From Rhizobacter sp. SG703 (GTDB taxonomy: Bacteria > Pseudomonadota > Gammaproteobacteria > Burkholderiales > Burkholderiaceae_C), in NCBI RefSeq assembly GCF_012275445.1, contig NZ_JAAZQK010000007.1, positions 186,001-250,000 on the forward strand: a DNA stretch of 64,000 nucleotides, written 5' to 3'. Made by a program: the position numbers and the translations under genes. The notes beneath the pieces are model-generated. The model was given only the letters and a program-made list of their open reading frames with translations, was not told the DNA's origin and did no database searches. The first letter of the stretch is position 1, and each line of letters opens with the position of its first letter. Shown here in pieces: positions 54,201-62,758 of the stretch.

Positions 54201-56425
54201 ACTTCGGTGGGATCCTCCAGCGATCCGATCTGGCCCGCCTGCGATCCGTCGGCAATGCGGTAGCTGAACTGCGTCGCGTTGCCCAGCGGGTCGGTGTGCC
54301 GGGTCAACCGCAGCAGGTTGTCAAACTCGTAGGCCGTGGTTCGGCCGTCTTCATCGGTGGTGCGGATCGGCAAGCCTTGCGCGTCGTACTGGATCTTGTA
54401 TTCGCCGCTGACCGGGCTGGTGAACTGCGTCACACGGCTCATGCTGTCGTAGGCCCGCCGAGCCACCTTGCCTCGGCCGTCGGTCTCGCTCAACGGATTG
54501 CCCAGCTTGTCGTACGAAAGGGCGATCACACGGGCCAGCGCGTCGGTGACCTTGACCAGATTGCCGTCCGGATCCAGCTCGAAACTCGTCGCATGGCCTC
54601 TCGGATCGGTGTACGAGATCAGGCGGCCCGCGCGGTCGTAGACGTATTGGTGAACATGCCCCTCTGCGTCGGTGATCTTCTTGAGCAATCCCCGCGCATC
54701 GAACTCCGACTGCCACACGGCGTCCGCCGTCACGACCCCGTTTGCCTCCGTACGGCCCTTGCGCGTCGTGCGGATTGCCTGGCCGAGGGCATTGCGCTCG
54801 TACTCGATCACGGTTTCCTGCGAGGTGCCGACGGCCTCCGTCAGCTTGAGCAGGTTGCCTCGCACGTCGCGCAAATAAGCCGTCCTGACGCCGGCCTCAT
54901 CGACGTTCTCGGTGACGGCCAGATTCAACGCCGAGTAGCTGTACTTACGGCTGGTGCCGTCGGGATTGAGCACCTCCACCGGCTGGTCGAACTCGTTGCG
55001 CGTGGTGCGCGTCGTGAAGCCGCGCGCATTCGTCACCGTCTCGGCGCGCGCTCCGGTGTCGTAGCGCACTTCGACATCGACCTGCCCGTTGTACAACCGC
55101 CGCACCAGCTTGCCCACGCGGTTCTGCGTGATGTCCTCGACGCGCCGGCCGGCTGGCGTTTCCGGCCCGGTGATCTTGCTGACGAACTGCTTGTTGGCGT
55201 CGTCGTAGTCGAACTCGTAGTCGGTCACCCCGCCGTCCGGCGCGGTGCGCTTCTTCACCGTCTCGCCCGCATAGAGCAGCGTCTCGGCATGCCCTTCCTG
55301 GTCGGTGATCTTGACGATGTGGTTGCCGATGTCGTACTCGTACTTCACCACGTTGCCGCGCACGTCGGTCACCTGCACCAGCCGGTTGCGCTCGTCGTAG
55401 GCGTACTTCACCGAGCGCGCGGGCAGGTCCTGAGCCAAGCCGGCCACCGGGTAGTCGCGCACCTCGGTGATCAGCTCGCCGGTGTAGTGCAGCGTCAGCA
55501 GCACCCGCCCTGCCGCATCCACCACGCCGCGCAGCGTGCCGCCCGCATCGCGCACCAGCCACACCGCGTTGTCATTGCGATCGCCGTAGGCCACCACCTG
55601 GCCCTGCGTGTTGTAGTCGATCCACGCGCCGCTGCGGTCGATCCAGCGGTAGCCCTTGTCGTTGGCCACCGGCGCCGGCGCGACCTGCCCGCTCGCCAGC
55701 TGTGCCACCGATGCCGGCGCCTGCTGGCGCACCGCGCGCTTCTCCAGCACCGTGCGGTTGTTGAACGAGTAGCGCCCGTTGTCGCCCAGGTGCAGCTCGT
55801 TGATGCGGCGAATGCCCTCCATCGACACCGCACCGCTCGCACCGCTGCTGCCTGCGCACAGGCTCGCGTAGTCGACGCTGACGCGCATGCCCGGCGCGTA
55901 GTCGCTGCCGGCTTCCGGCATCACGCGGTTGAACGGCGTGCTGCGCAGCGGGATCAGCGGCCCGGCGTCGCGCAGGCCCGTGCTGACCTCGATCACCGCG
56001 GAGTAGGTGGGCTGCCAGTCCTCGTCGACCCACACCCAGCAGCCCTCGCCACCGCCGCCGCTCATGCTGACCGAACCCGCGCTGCGCGGCGCCGGCGTGT
56101 CCAGCACCACGCCGGATCCGTCGCTGTTGCCCGAGGCCAGACTGCCGCTCGAATCCTGCGTCTGGCTGCCGGTCAGGTTGCTCCAGCTCTGCGACAGGCT
56201 CTCCCATTGCGGGTTGAACTTCCACTCCTGCCCGTTCCACGAGCGCGTCCAGCGCACCGGCCCGGCCGTGCTGCGCAGTTCCAGGTCTTGCGCGTTCAGG
56301 TTGGCGTAGCCGTTCGGCGAGGTCACCACCAGGCCGTTGCGGCTGTCCTCGGCCTGCGCCGGTGCCAGCGCCGCCAGCGCAAGCCACGCCCCCAGGGCGA
56401 ACGAGAGGTTGCGGCTCAATCGCAT
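51239..56425 (-). CDS. RHS/YD-repeat polymorphic toxin with Hint domain and GH-E nuclease tip
   Basis: The 1728-residue protein has a Sec signal peptide (MRLSRNLSFALGAWLALAALAPAQA). Residues about 300-1350 form YD repeats (YDERNRLVQVTDVRG, YDRAGRLISYTDPRGHATSF), ending in the RHS core YYDPSTGRYITQDPIGLAGG and DPTG. A PT-Hint domain follows from about 1475 (NSFPGDTLVHVRP) to 1632 (HTYFVGEDGELVHN). The last 95 residues match GH-E HNH/EndoVII nuclease tips: RGHKPGHEHWREKE, KDFNDHMNDP and ENRSHKHE. There is no PAAR domain. The start at 56425 is the first Met giving a signal peptide; frame open further upstream is a shadow of the next gene. The 10-base overlap with that gene suggests coupled translation. 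Confidence 0.92.
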   Translation of the reverse strand: MRLSRNLSFALGAWLALAALAPAQAEDSRNGLVVTSPNGYANLNAQDLELRSTAGPVRWTRSWNGQEWKFNPQWESLSQSWSNLTGSQTQDSSGSLASGNSDGSGVVLDTPAPRSAGSVSMSGGGGEGCWVWVDEDWQPTYSAVIEVSTGLRDAGPLIPLRSTPFNRVMPEAGSDYAPGMRVSVDYASLCAGSSGASGAVSMEGIRRINELHLGDNGRYSFNNRTVLEKRAVRQQAPASVAQLASGQVAPAPVANDKGYRWIDRSGAWIDYNTQGQVVAYGDRNDNAVWLVRDAGGTLRGVVDAAGRVLLTLHYTGELITEVRDYPVAGLAQDLPARSVKYAYDERNRLVQVTDVRGNVVKYEYDIGNHIVKITDQEGHAETLLYAGETVKKRTAPDGGVTDYEFDYDDANKQFVSKITGPETPAGRRVEDITQNRVGKLVRRLYNGQVDVEVRYDTGARAETVTNARGFTTRTTRNEFDQPVEVLNPDGTSRKYSYSALNLAVTENVDEAGVRTAYLRDVRGNLLKLTEAVGTSQETVIEYERNALGQAIRTTRKGRTEANGVVTADAVWQSEFDARGLLKKITDAEGHVHQYVYDRAGRLISYTDPRGHATSFELDPDGNLVKVTDALARVIALSYDKLGNPLSETDGRGKVARRAYDSMSRVTQFTSPVSGEYKIQYDAQGLPIRTTDEDGRTTAYEFDNLLRLTRHTDPLGNATQFSYRIADGSQAGQIGSLEDPTEVKYPTFTQRVRYDARERPTSGTVLNPGTAGTEGLVSATEYDVRGQVKSDTDSNGKTRFYDYDVIGRLTTTTDSLGNKTHAQYDVRGNLLQITDAKGNTSRFEYDRNDQVVKEILPLGQTSVLNYDDAGNLAERVDPNGNKATYEYDAVNRLTDVGQFNAAGVQVRRTHYTWDDSDNLKGWTDTDLTRPVGQQNTASSSTFDDDSRLTAQTVSYPTPDGGTYTLSYGYAYSAAGYKTRLTWPDGTDIGYAYSGHAELQDVTIPGEGSISVNEFKWIAPAKVTLPGGSVQERTLDGLLQLEGLKVKTPGQQTILSVANTFGKVQELKSSSRTDTVDGVSTTRNSSHAYDDETRLTQTSTDAGSAFGTETENFTLDAVGNRIAHSQVNGAWTYDKNNRLLQRGTGANATNYDYDDAGNLTQVAESGGVVTQFVHDAQNRLSEVRDGAGRLVARYGYDPMDRRAWREQYRTRDGVAMNPARRSYYLYADEGLIAESQQDIALAGDGSVTVLGAPALIAQYGPRPDAEFTTGMLFVKARNSNGSDTVAYYHHDQLGTPIQATDRAGNVVWAASYNAFGKATITTPAATPERPTIVSVLRLPGQVEDPETGLHYNYRRYYDPSTGRYITQDPIGLAGGDNRYRYVEANPLNLTDPTGEILPAVVAAVEGAAEMIAACTAECALLDTGEKILTGECNDVADTVKECAKDCALTLGLGWAAKKIWKYGKKLWDRLPCALNSFPGDTLVHVRPAGASESDAVQGKSQLRPISELRVGDEVLAFSEWQENTLAAAGDERLSYQRVTDLLTNHMPRTLVHLVLDNGQQMTATDSHPFRTTEGWRDAVMLKRGGKLLLKGDGGDGETTATIVDVRTEQKLLPAFNIEVANAHTYFVGEDGELVHNGCLRRPYIRKWVRDAIDKAAKRTKDGRPRDPHTGKPIDGTPDRGHKPGHEHWREKEAAEAKGMSQKDFNDHMNDPNKYHLEDPHENRSHKHEKP

Positions 56426-59400
56426 TGCGTTCCACCCTTGGGAATAAACACGCACTTCTTGCCCTTCATCTTGATCGGCGTGCTGGCACCGGCGCCACCC
56501 CAGCCGCCGCCACCCCCACCGCCGCCCCCGCCGCCACCACCCCCGCCCCCGCCACCACCACCGGCCGGGCACGAGCTGTTGCTGACGGAGAACCACGACA
56601 TCGCCGAGCCGCAGCTGGACTGCTGCCCGTTCGCGCACTGGAACTTGCACGCCACCGAGAACTGGCTGCTGTAGCTGTAGCACCCGCCCCCGCTCGCCGC
56701 GCCGCTGCTCGCCGCCACATCGAGCGGCTGCAACGCCACCACGCGGTACGGGATCGTCACGCGCTGCTTTGCTTCCAGCGAGGTCGGCACGTCGACCAGG
56801 AACTCGTAGCGGAAGAAGGCGTCGCTGGCCGGCAGGGTGCGCACCACGCTGTCGGCGCGCACCAGCCCGAAGTTGGTCAGGCTCAGCTCGCCGTAGTACA
56901 CGTCGCCGGCGTTCATCTTCGGCAGGTTCACGCTCGCCGGCTGCAGCACCACCACGGCGGCCGGCACGTCGGTCTCGAAGGTCGCGTTCAGCGTGATGTC
57001 GTAGCGGTCCTGGATGGTGATCTCGCGCACGCTCCACTCGACCGTGATCAGGTTGTAGTCGAGGAAGACCGACTGGTTGAACGTGATGCCCGGCTTGACG
57101 ATCAGCCGCCCACCGATCTCCTGGTGGTTGGCCGCCGTCGCGCGGAACTTGTAGCGGCCCGCCGGCAGGTTCTGGAACAGCGCCTCGCCGACCGCATCGG
57201 TCAGCAGTTCCTGCGTCACCGTCACCACGTCCTCGTTCTGCACCGCGATGCGCGCCCCCGCCAGGCCCGGGATCAGGTGGCCCTGCTTGTCGACGGTGGC
57301 GGTGTAGAGGTCGGCCGCCTTGAACAGCACGTTGCCCTGTCCGCTCTGCGTGACGCTCGCGTAGACGTTCAGCGATTGCGTCGCGACGTTGTCGCCCTGC
57401 ACGTTCAGCCGGAACTCGTACACACCCTCGGCCAGCGTGGACGGCGGCGTGAACGCGACGTCGACCGAGCGCTTGTCGCCCACCGCCATCGTGCCGTCGG
57501 CGCGGCTGGCGATCGACACCCAGGCCGGTGCCGCGGAGCCATCGGGCTTCGTCAGCGTGAAGCGCAGGTTCAGCGCCTCCTGCAGGCCCTTGTTCTCGAC
57601 CAGCACCGATTCGGTCTCGCTGCCGCCCTGCGCCAGCCCGGTCTCGACGAAGCTCGGGCTCGCGGTCAGGAACGGCTTGGCCTCGGACAGCGTGTAGTTC
57701 ACCGTCACCTGCCCGATCGGCGTGAGCGGGTGCTCGTCGCTGACCACGTTGAAGATCAGCGAGCCGCTCGGTTGCGCGTCGTTGTTGGCGACGAAGCTGA
57801 CCGGCACGTTCAGCCGCTGGCGCTCGGCGAGCGTCACCGGCGCCGGCAGCTGCACCGTGATGCCCGCCGGCAGCTGGCCGGTCGGCTGGCTGGCCGCATC
57901 CAGCGTCAGCCGCAGGTTGGCCGCCGAGGTGCCCGGCCCGGCCTGCGCGAAGAACGGGATGCTGAACGCGTAGCTGCGCGGCACGTCCAGCTTGTACGGC
58001 GTCGGGCCGACGGTCACGCGGTTGATCGTGAAGGCCTTCTGCTCCGGCCGGTCGGTGATCTCCGGGTGCACCGCCGACACCTTGTACAGCCCGGAGTCGG
58101 TCAGCGTCGGCTTGAAGACGTAGGCGAACTGCCCGCCGCCGTCGGTCAGCACGCTGAACACGCGCTCGAAGCCCTGCTGGTTCAGCACCAGCTTCAGGCG
58201 CGTGTTGGGCAGCGGCACGTTGCCTCGGCGGTCGAGCGCGCGGCCGGTGATGGTGATGTCCTGGTCGCCGAACGAGCTGATCGGGTTGACGTCGGTCACC
58301 TCGCCGTAATAGGCGGTGTCGAGCAGCGACACGCCCTTCTCGGTGCCGCGCCCGGCGATGCTGACTTCGTCGTCCTGGCCGGTGTGGTAGCGCAGCTTGT
58401 CGACCTCCAGCCGCACCGCGATGTTGTTCGGGCTGCCGGCCGGCACGTTCAGGCTGAAGCTGTCCGAGGTGTAGCTCGAACCCGCCGCGATGCGCGCCAC
58501 CGTGAGCCCGTTGGTCAGCGTCAGCACGTTGGCACCGAGTGCCTGCTTGTAGGCCTGCGTCGCCAGCACGTTGCCGTCGCCGTCGACGATCTTGAAGCGC
58601 AGTTCGGACGAGTCGTTGTTGCCGCCGTTGGTGGCGGTCAGCAGCTCGACGTCGACCTCGCTGGTGTTCTCGATCGTCAGGCGCAGCTTGCCGGTGCCGC
58701 CGCGGGTGAACTCCTCGGTCGCCATGCCGACGACCAGGCTGCCGTCGACGACGTCCAGGCCCTCGTTGCGGCTCAGCTTGACCACCTCGCCATCCTCCGG
58801 CGCGATCTCGACGCCCACCTGGCCGGCCGCCAGCGACGGCATGTCGCCGTAGCCGCCGACGATCACCGGCACCAGGCGCGTCTCGTTGGCGGCCAGCGTG
58901 AACGGCTCGGACCGGTGGTCCTTGAACTGCGTCGAATCCTTGTTGACCGGCACGCGCACCACGGCACGCACGCCCGCCAGCACGCCGGCCGAGGTGTTGG
59001 CCACCTGCACCTGCAGCTTGTTCATCACGCCGCGCTTGAGCGGCAGCCCGCCGGCCAGCTGCGTGCCCACCGCCGGCAGCAGCACGACACGCGGCAGCTC
59101 GACGCCATTGGCATCGACCGTCGCCACCGTGTAGCGGCGCTCGCCGCTGGTGTAGCCGGTGTCGGTGAAGCGTGTCGCCGTGGTCGGGCTGGAGGTGAGG
59201 CGCACGCGGCTCGCCTCCGGGCCCACGTAGACGTGGTAGCCGGCGACGCCGCCGTTCGGCGCAGTCCAGCTCAGCACCGGCAGCTCGTTGCCCAGTTGCT
59301 CCACCTTCAGGTCGCGCACCGGCAGCAGGCTGGCGTTCAGGTAGGCCGAGTTCGAGATCGCCGATTCGTTGCCGGCCGCATCGACCGCGGTCACCACATA

Positions 59401-62400
59401 GGCGCCTTGCGACGGCGACGGGCTGGTGTCGTAGGTCACCGGGTTCTTGATGCGCGTCTTCAGCGGCACCAGGCCCTCGATGCTGCCGATGCTGGTGCCC
59501 GACGCGCGGTACAGGTTGTAGTAGTCGACCGTGCTGGAGAGCGGCGGCTGCCAGCTGGCATAGATGCCCTGGCCGGTGAGCTGCAACGCGAGGTTCTGCG
59601 GCGCGCCCGGCGCGGTCGCGCTGGTCACCACCTCGACCGCGGCGCTCTGGCCCGACACCGACTCCTGGCCGTTGGACTGCCGCACCGACGCCACGGCGTA
59701 GCGGTACGTGCCGTCCTGCGGCGTCTGGTCGATCAGGTCGACCCCGCCGGCGCGCACCAGCGGCTGCAGCTCGGCCTGGCCCGGGCCCTGGCGGTACAGC
59801 TGGTAGCTGGCCGCGCCGTCGACCGCCTGCCAGTTCAGCTTGACCTTGCCACCCGGCTGCGCCTTGGCCGCGAAGCCGAACGGCACGTTCAGCGGCGGCA
59901 GGTTGCCCTGGTAGACCTGGAAGCGGTTGAAGGCCGTGACCTTGTTCGACACGTTGTCCAGGTCGTCGATGGCCTGGCTGCTGAAGACCAGCGTCTCCGG
60001 CCCGGCCTGGCCACCGTCCGACGGCAGCGTGAACGAGGCCTGCCAGGTGGTGGCATTGACCTGCGTCAGCGCTCCCACCGCGATCGGCGAGCGCACCGGG
60101 CCCGACAGCAGGTAGCTGACTTGCGGCGTCGCGCCGTTCTTCGGTGTCTTGCTGAAGCTGAAGCTCGCCTGCAGCACCGGTGCGCCGTCGTTCTTGATCG
60201 GCGACGACGGCGTCAGCACGATGCCCGACAGCGCCGGGCCTTCGGTGTCGATGCGCAGCGTCGCGCCGGCATCGACGTCGGTGCCGCGGTTGCCGACCAG
60301 GTCGCGTGCCGAGAACAGCGCATTGGCGACGCCCGACGCGGTGTTGGCGTCGACGACGATGCTGCCCGCGTAGGTCCTGTCGCCGGTCTTCGCCAGCTCC
60401 ACCGGCAGCGGCGTGCCGCCCTGCGGCACGATCGACAGGTACGGCGTGGCCTGCAAGGCCTCGGTGACGGTGACGACCAGGTTGACCCGGCCCTGCCCGA
60501 TGCGGCCGGTGGCGGCATCGACCTTGCCGAGCGGCGTGTAGACGATGGAGACGGCCTTCGGCGCGGTGCTGTCGGACAGCGCCTGCACCTGGTTGGTCGG
60601 CAGCGACGGCGTGCCGGCGGCATTCACCGCGACGACGCGGTAGTACCAGGTGCCGTCCTGCACCGGCAGGTCGTCGACCGTGGTCGCCGTCAGCAGGCCG
60701 GCATTCACCTTGACCGCCTCGCCGATGCCGGTGAAGGCGTTGGCGGCACGGTACAGGTCGTAGCCGGTCGCGTTCGGGTCGGTGGAGCGCGTCCACGACA
60801 GGCGCACCTTGCCCTGCGGCTGCGCGAGCGCCGTCAGGTTGGCCGGGCTGGCCGGCACGGTGACGTCCAGCGTCACGAGCAAGGCCGCGGAGGGCGCGCT
60901 GGTGCCCCACTGATCGGTCGCGGTCGCGCGGATCTGGTTGCTGCCGGCGACCAGCGTCAGCGGGCCGCTGAAGCGCCCGTCGCTGCCGGCGACGATCGCG
61001 GCACCGGCCGGCTGGCCGTTGAGCGCGAGCTGCACGCTGGCGCCCGCGGCGGCCGTGCCGCTGACGACGGCATCGGCGCTGCGCGTGGTGCTGCCGCTGG
61101 CCGGGCTGGCAAGCTGCGGTGCGTCGGGCACCGCATGCGCCACGGTCACGCTGTAGCTGGTCGTGCTGACATTGCCCACCGAATCGGTGGCGCGCAGGCT
61201 CAGTGTGTGCGCGCCGTTGGCGACGTCGGCCAGGCTGAACGGCACGCTGTAGCTGCCCGAGCCGCTGGCGGTGCCGACCACCGCGCCGTCGAGCAGCAGC
61301 TCGATGCGCGAGATGCCGCTGCGGTCGCTGGCGCTGAAGGTGATGGTGGTGTTGCGCGCGAAGCTCGCGCCATTGGCGAGCGCGCTGCCGCCGGCCGCGA
61401 CGGCGGCCAGCTGCGGGCCTTCGAGGTCGGGCTGGACCGGTGCGCGCGACAGCGTCACCGCGCGGCCCAGCTCGGCGCTGCGGCCGGCCTGGTCGAGCGC
61501 GACGACGCGGAAGCTGTGGCTGCCGTCGGTGCTGGTGTCGGTGTTCCAGGCGTAGGTGTAGGGGGTGGCGGTGCGCGTCGCGACGAGCTGCTCGTCGAGG
61601 TAGAAGCGCACGCTGGCCACGCCGGAAGCATCGCTCGCGCTGGCCTCGACGGTGATGGGGCCGCTGACGATGCTGCCCGGGGCCGGGTTGTTGATCGACA
61701 ACACCGGCGCCTGCGTGTCGACCAGCACGCCGCCCGACAGCGAGGCGCTGGTCACGGTGCCCGCCGCGTTGCGGAACTGGACGCTGACCGGCTTCTGGCC
61801 GTCGCCGTCCGACAGCGTGAAGTCGACGGTCGCGCGGCCGTTGACCAACGGTTGGAACAGGGTGCCGGCGAAGGCGGTGCCTTCGGCGATGCGGAATTCG
61901 GTGGCGTTGATGCAGGCCACGTCGAACGTGATGGTGCGGCCTTCGTAGAACGGCAGCGGGCTCGCGAGCCGCACCGACGGTGCGATCAGCGGCGCGAGCG
62001 CCAGCGGGTTGGCGTAGTTGACGCCGGCGGACACCGCGTCGCCCTGGCCCTGCGGATTGCCCGCCGCGTCCTTCGGGCCGCTCGGGTGGCCCCACCAGTT
62101 GCCGGTGGCCTGGATCAGCGTGGCCGGCGTGCGGTTCAGGATCGCCTGCGTGGTGTTGCCGGCGAATTGCGTGCTGCCGATGACGGGCGCGCTGTTGCCG
62201 TCGGCGTCCAGGCCGATCGCGTTGCGCAGGAAGCTGGACCCGGTGATGGCCGGCGAGGCGCCGTCGAGCAGGCGCAGGCCGGTCGTGCCGTCCATCACCT
62301 GCAGGTACTCGAGGCCGGGGTTGAAGCCGCGCAGCGTCACCGCCGCGCCGGCCTCGCCACCGCCCGCGTAACGCAGTGTCCAGTCGCTCAGCGACAGGGC

Positions 62401-62703
62401 ACCGAAGGCGGCCGCGGATTTCTCGATGCGCAGCCCCCGCCAGTCGCCCGCCGCCGGCACCTGCGGCGCGGCATTGGCCTGGCCGCCGTTGGCATCGTCC
62501 TTCTGGCTGGTCAGCACCACCCCCTTGCCGGCGGTCAGCTTGTCGCGCAGCACCAGCTGCGCATCGCCGCCGAACTTGATGACGACACCGTCGTCGACGA
62601 CCAGCTCGGCCGATCGCGTCGAGACCGCACTGACCGCCAGCGCGACGGTCGTCAGCGTGGCGAGCACACGCCGCGCGGTGGTGTTGGCCTCTGTCGTCAT
62701 CAT
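56416..62703 (-). CDS. 2095-residue exported protein with Ig-like, FnIII and CARDB-like repeats and poly-Gly/Cys-rich end
   Basis: A signal peptide (ARRVLATLTTVALAVSAVSTRSA) is followed by a parallel-beta-type N-terminal region (LVVDDGVVIKFGGDAQLVLRDKLTAGKG; NWWGHPSGPKDAAGNPQGQG). Next come several Ig-like units (DTQAPVLSINNPAPGSIVSGPITVEASASDASGV), at least four FnIII-like units (KVRLSWTRSTDPNATGYDLYRA, KVKLNWQAVDGAASYQLYR) and further beta-sandwich units. Seven cysteines crowd the last 100 residues, around a run of 20 glycines (56503-56562). The end overlaps the RHS gene by ten bases. It is probably a giant cell-surface or secreted partner of the RHS protein. The ATG at 62703 (or 62700) follows CAGGA; the frame to 62817 lacks a signal. 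Confidence 0.87.
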   Translation of the reverse strand: MMTTEANTTARRVLATLTTVALAVSAVSTRSAELVVDDGVVIKFGGDAQLVLRDKLTAGKGVVLTSQKDDANGGQANAAPQVPAAGDWRGLRIEKSAAAFGALSLSDWTLRYAGGGEAGAAVTLRGFNPGLEYLQVMDGTTGLRLLDGASPAITGSSFLRNAIGLDADGNSAPVIGSTQFAGNTTQAILNRTPATLIQATGNWWGHPSGPKDAAGNPQGQGDAVSAGVNYANPLALAPLIAPSVRLASPLPFYEGRTITFDVACINATEFRIAEGTAFAGTLFQPLVNGRATVDFTLSDGDGQKPVSVQFRNAAGTVTSASLSGGVLVDTQAPVLSINNPAPGSIVSGPITVEASASDASGVASVRFYLDEQLVATRTATPYTYAWNTDTSTDGSHSFRVVALDQAGRSAELGRAVTLSRAPVQPDLEGPQLAAVAAGGSALANGASFARNTTITFSASDRSGISRIELLLDGAVVGTASGSGSYSVPFSLADVANGAHTLSLRATDSVGNVSTTSYSVTVAHAVPDAPQLASPASGSTTRSADAVVSGTAAAGASVQLALNGQPAGAAIVAGSDGRFSGPLTLVAGSNQIRATATDQWGTSAPSAALLVTLDVTVPASPANLTALAQPQGKVRLSWTRSTDPNATGYDLYRAANAFTGIGEAVKVNAGLLTATTVDDLPVQDGTWYYRVVAVNAAGTPSLPTNQVQALSDSTAPKAVSIVYTPLGKVDAATGRIGQGRVNLVVTVTEALQATPYLSIVPQGGTPLPVELAKTGDRTYAGSIVVDANTASGVANALFSARDLVGNRGTDVDAGATLRIDTEGPALSGIVLTPSSPIKNDGAPVLQASFSFSKTPKNGATPQVSYLLSGPVRSPIAVGALTQVNATTWQASFTLPSDGGQAGPETLVFSSQAIDDLDNVSNKVTAFNRFQVYQGNLPPLNVPFGFAAKAQPGGKVKLNWQAVDGAASYQLYRQGPGQAELQPLVRAGGVDLIDQTPQDGTYRYAVASVRQSNGQESVSGQSAAVEVVTSATAPGAPQNLALQLTGQGIYASWQPPLSSTVDYYNLYRASGTSIGSIEGLVPLKTRIKNPVTYDTSPSPSQGAYVVTAVDAAGNESAISNSAYLNASLLPVRDLKVEQLGNELPVLSWTAPNGGVAGYHVYVGPEASRVRLTSSPTTATRFTDTGYTSGERRYTVATVDANGVELPRVVLLPAVGTQLAGGLPLKRGVMNKLQVQVANTSAGVLAGVRAVVRVPVNKDSTQFKDHRSEPFTLAANETRLVPVIVGGYGDMPSLAAGQVGVEIAPEDGEVVKLSRNEGLDVVDGSLVVGMATEEFTRGGTGKLRLTIENTSEVDVELLTATNGGNNDSSELRFKIVDGDGNVLATQAYKQALGANVLTLTNGLTVARIAAGSSYTSDSFSLNVPAGSPNNIAVRLEVDKLRYHTGQDDEVSIAGRGTEKGVSLLDTAYYGEVTDVNPISSFGDQDITITGRALDRRGNVPLPNTRLKLVLNQQGFERVFSVLTDGGGQFAYVFKPTLTDSGLYKVSAVHPEITDRPEQKAFTINRVTVGPTPYKLDVPRSYAFSIPFFAQAGPGTSAANLRLTLDAASQPTGQLPAGITVQLPAPVTLAERQRLNVPVSFVANNDAQPSGSLIFNVVSDEHPLTPIGQVTVNYTLSEAKPFLTASPSFVETGLAQGGSETESVLVENKGLQEALNLRFTLTKPDGSAAPAWVSIASRADGTMAVGDKRSVDVAFTPPSTLAEGVYEFRLNVQGDNVATQSLNVYASVTQSGQGNVLFKAADLYTATVDKQGHLIPGLAGARIAVQNEDVVTVTQELLTDAVGEALFQNLPAGRYKFRATAANHQEIGGRLIVKPGITFNQSVFLDYNLITVEWSVREITIQDRYDITLNATFETDVPAAVVVLQPASVNLPKMNAGDVYYGELSLTNFGLVRADSVVRTLPASDAFFRYEFLVDVPTSLEAKQRVTIPYRVVALQPLDVAASSGAASGGGCYSYSSQFSVACKFQCANGQQSSCGSAMSWFSVSNSSCPAGGGGGGGGGGGGGGGGGGGGWGGAGASTPIKMKGKKCVFIPKGGTQCD
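56503..56562. repeat. Poly-glycine-coding tract (20 GGN codons)
   Basis: On the minus strand, 20 successive glycine codons (mixed GGT, GGC and GGG) stand between CPA and WGGAG near the end of the 2095-residue protein. Such G-rich DNA is prone to slippage in steps of three or other lengths; a frame change here would alter the Cys-containing tail and could affect the overlap with the RHS start. Confidence 0.85.
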
Positions 62704-62758
62704 GGTCCTGTGGAAACCAGTGGGGGGTCGGCGATGGGTCGTGGCTGCGGGATGGACG

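Noticed and set aside
52562-56674. Plus-strand open frame of 1370 codons opposite the RHS gene
   Set aside because: Low-complexity shadow; the RHS frame has clear YD repeats.
56426-62095. Extension of the RHS frame to 3618 codons
   Set aside because: The upstream part is a frame-shifted shadow of the 2095-residue gene; the signal peptide at 56425 marks the true start.
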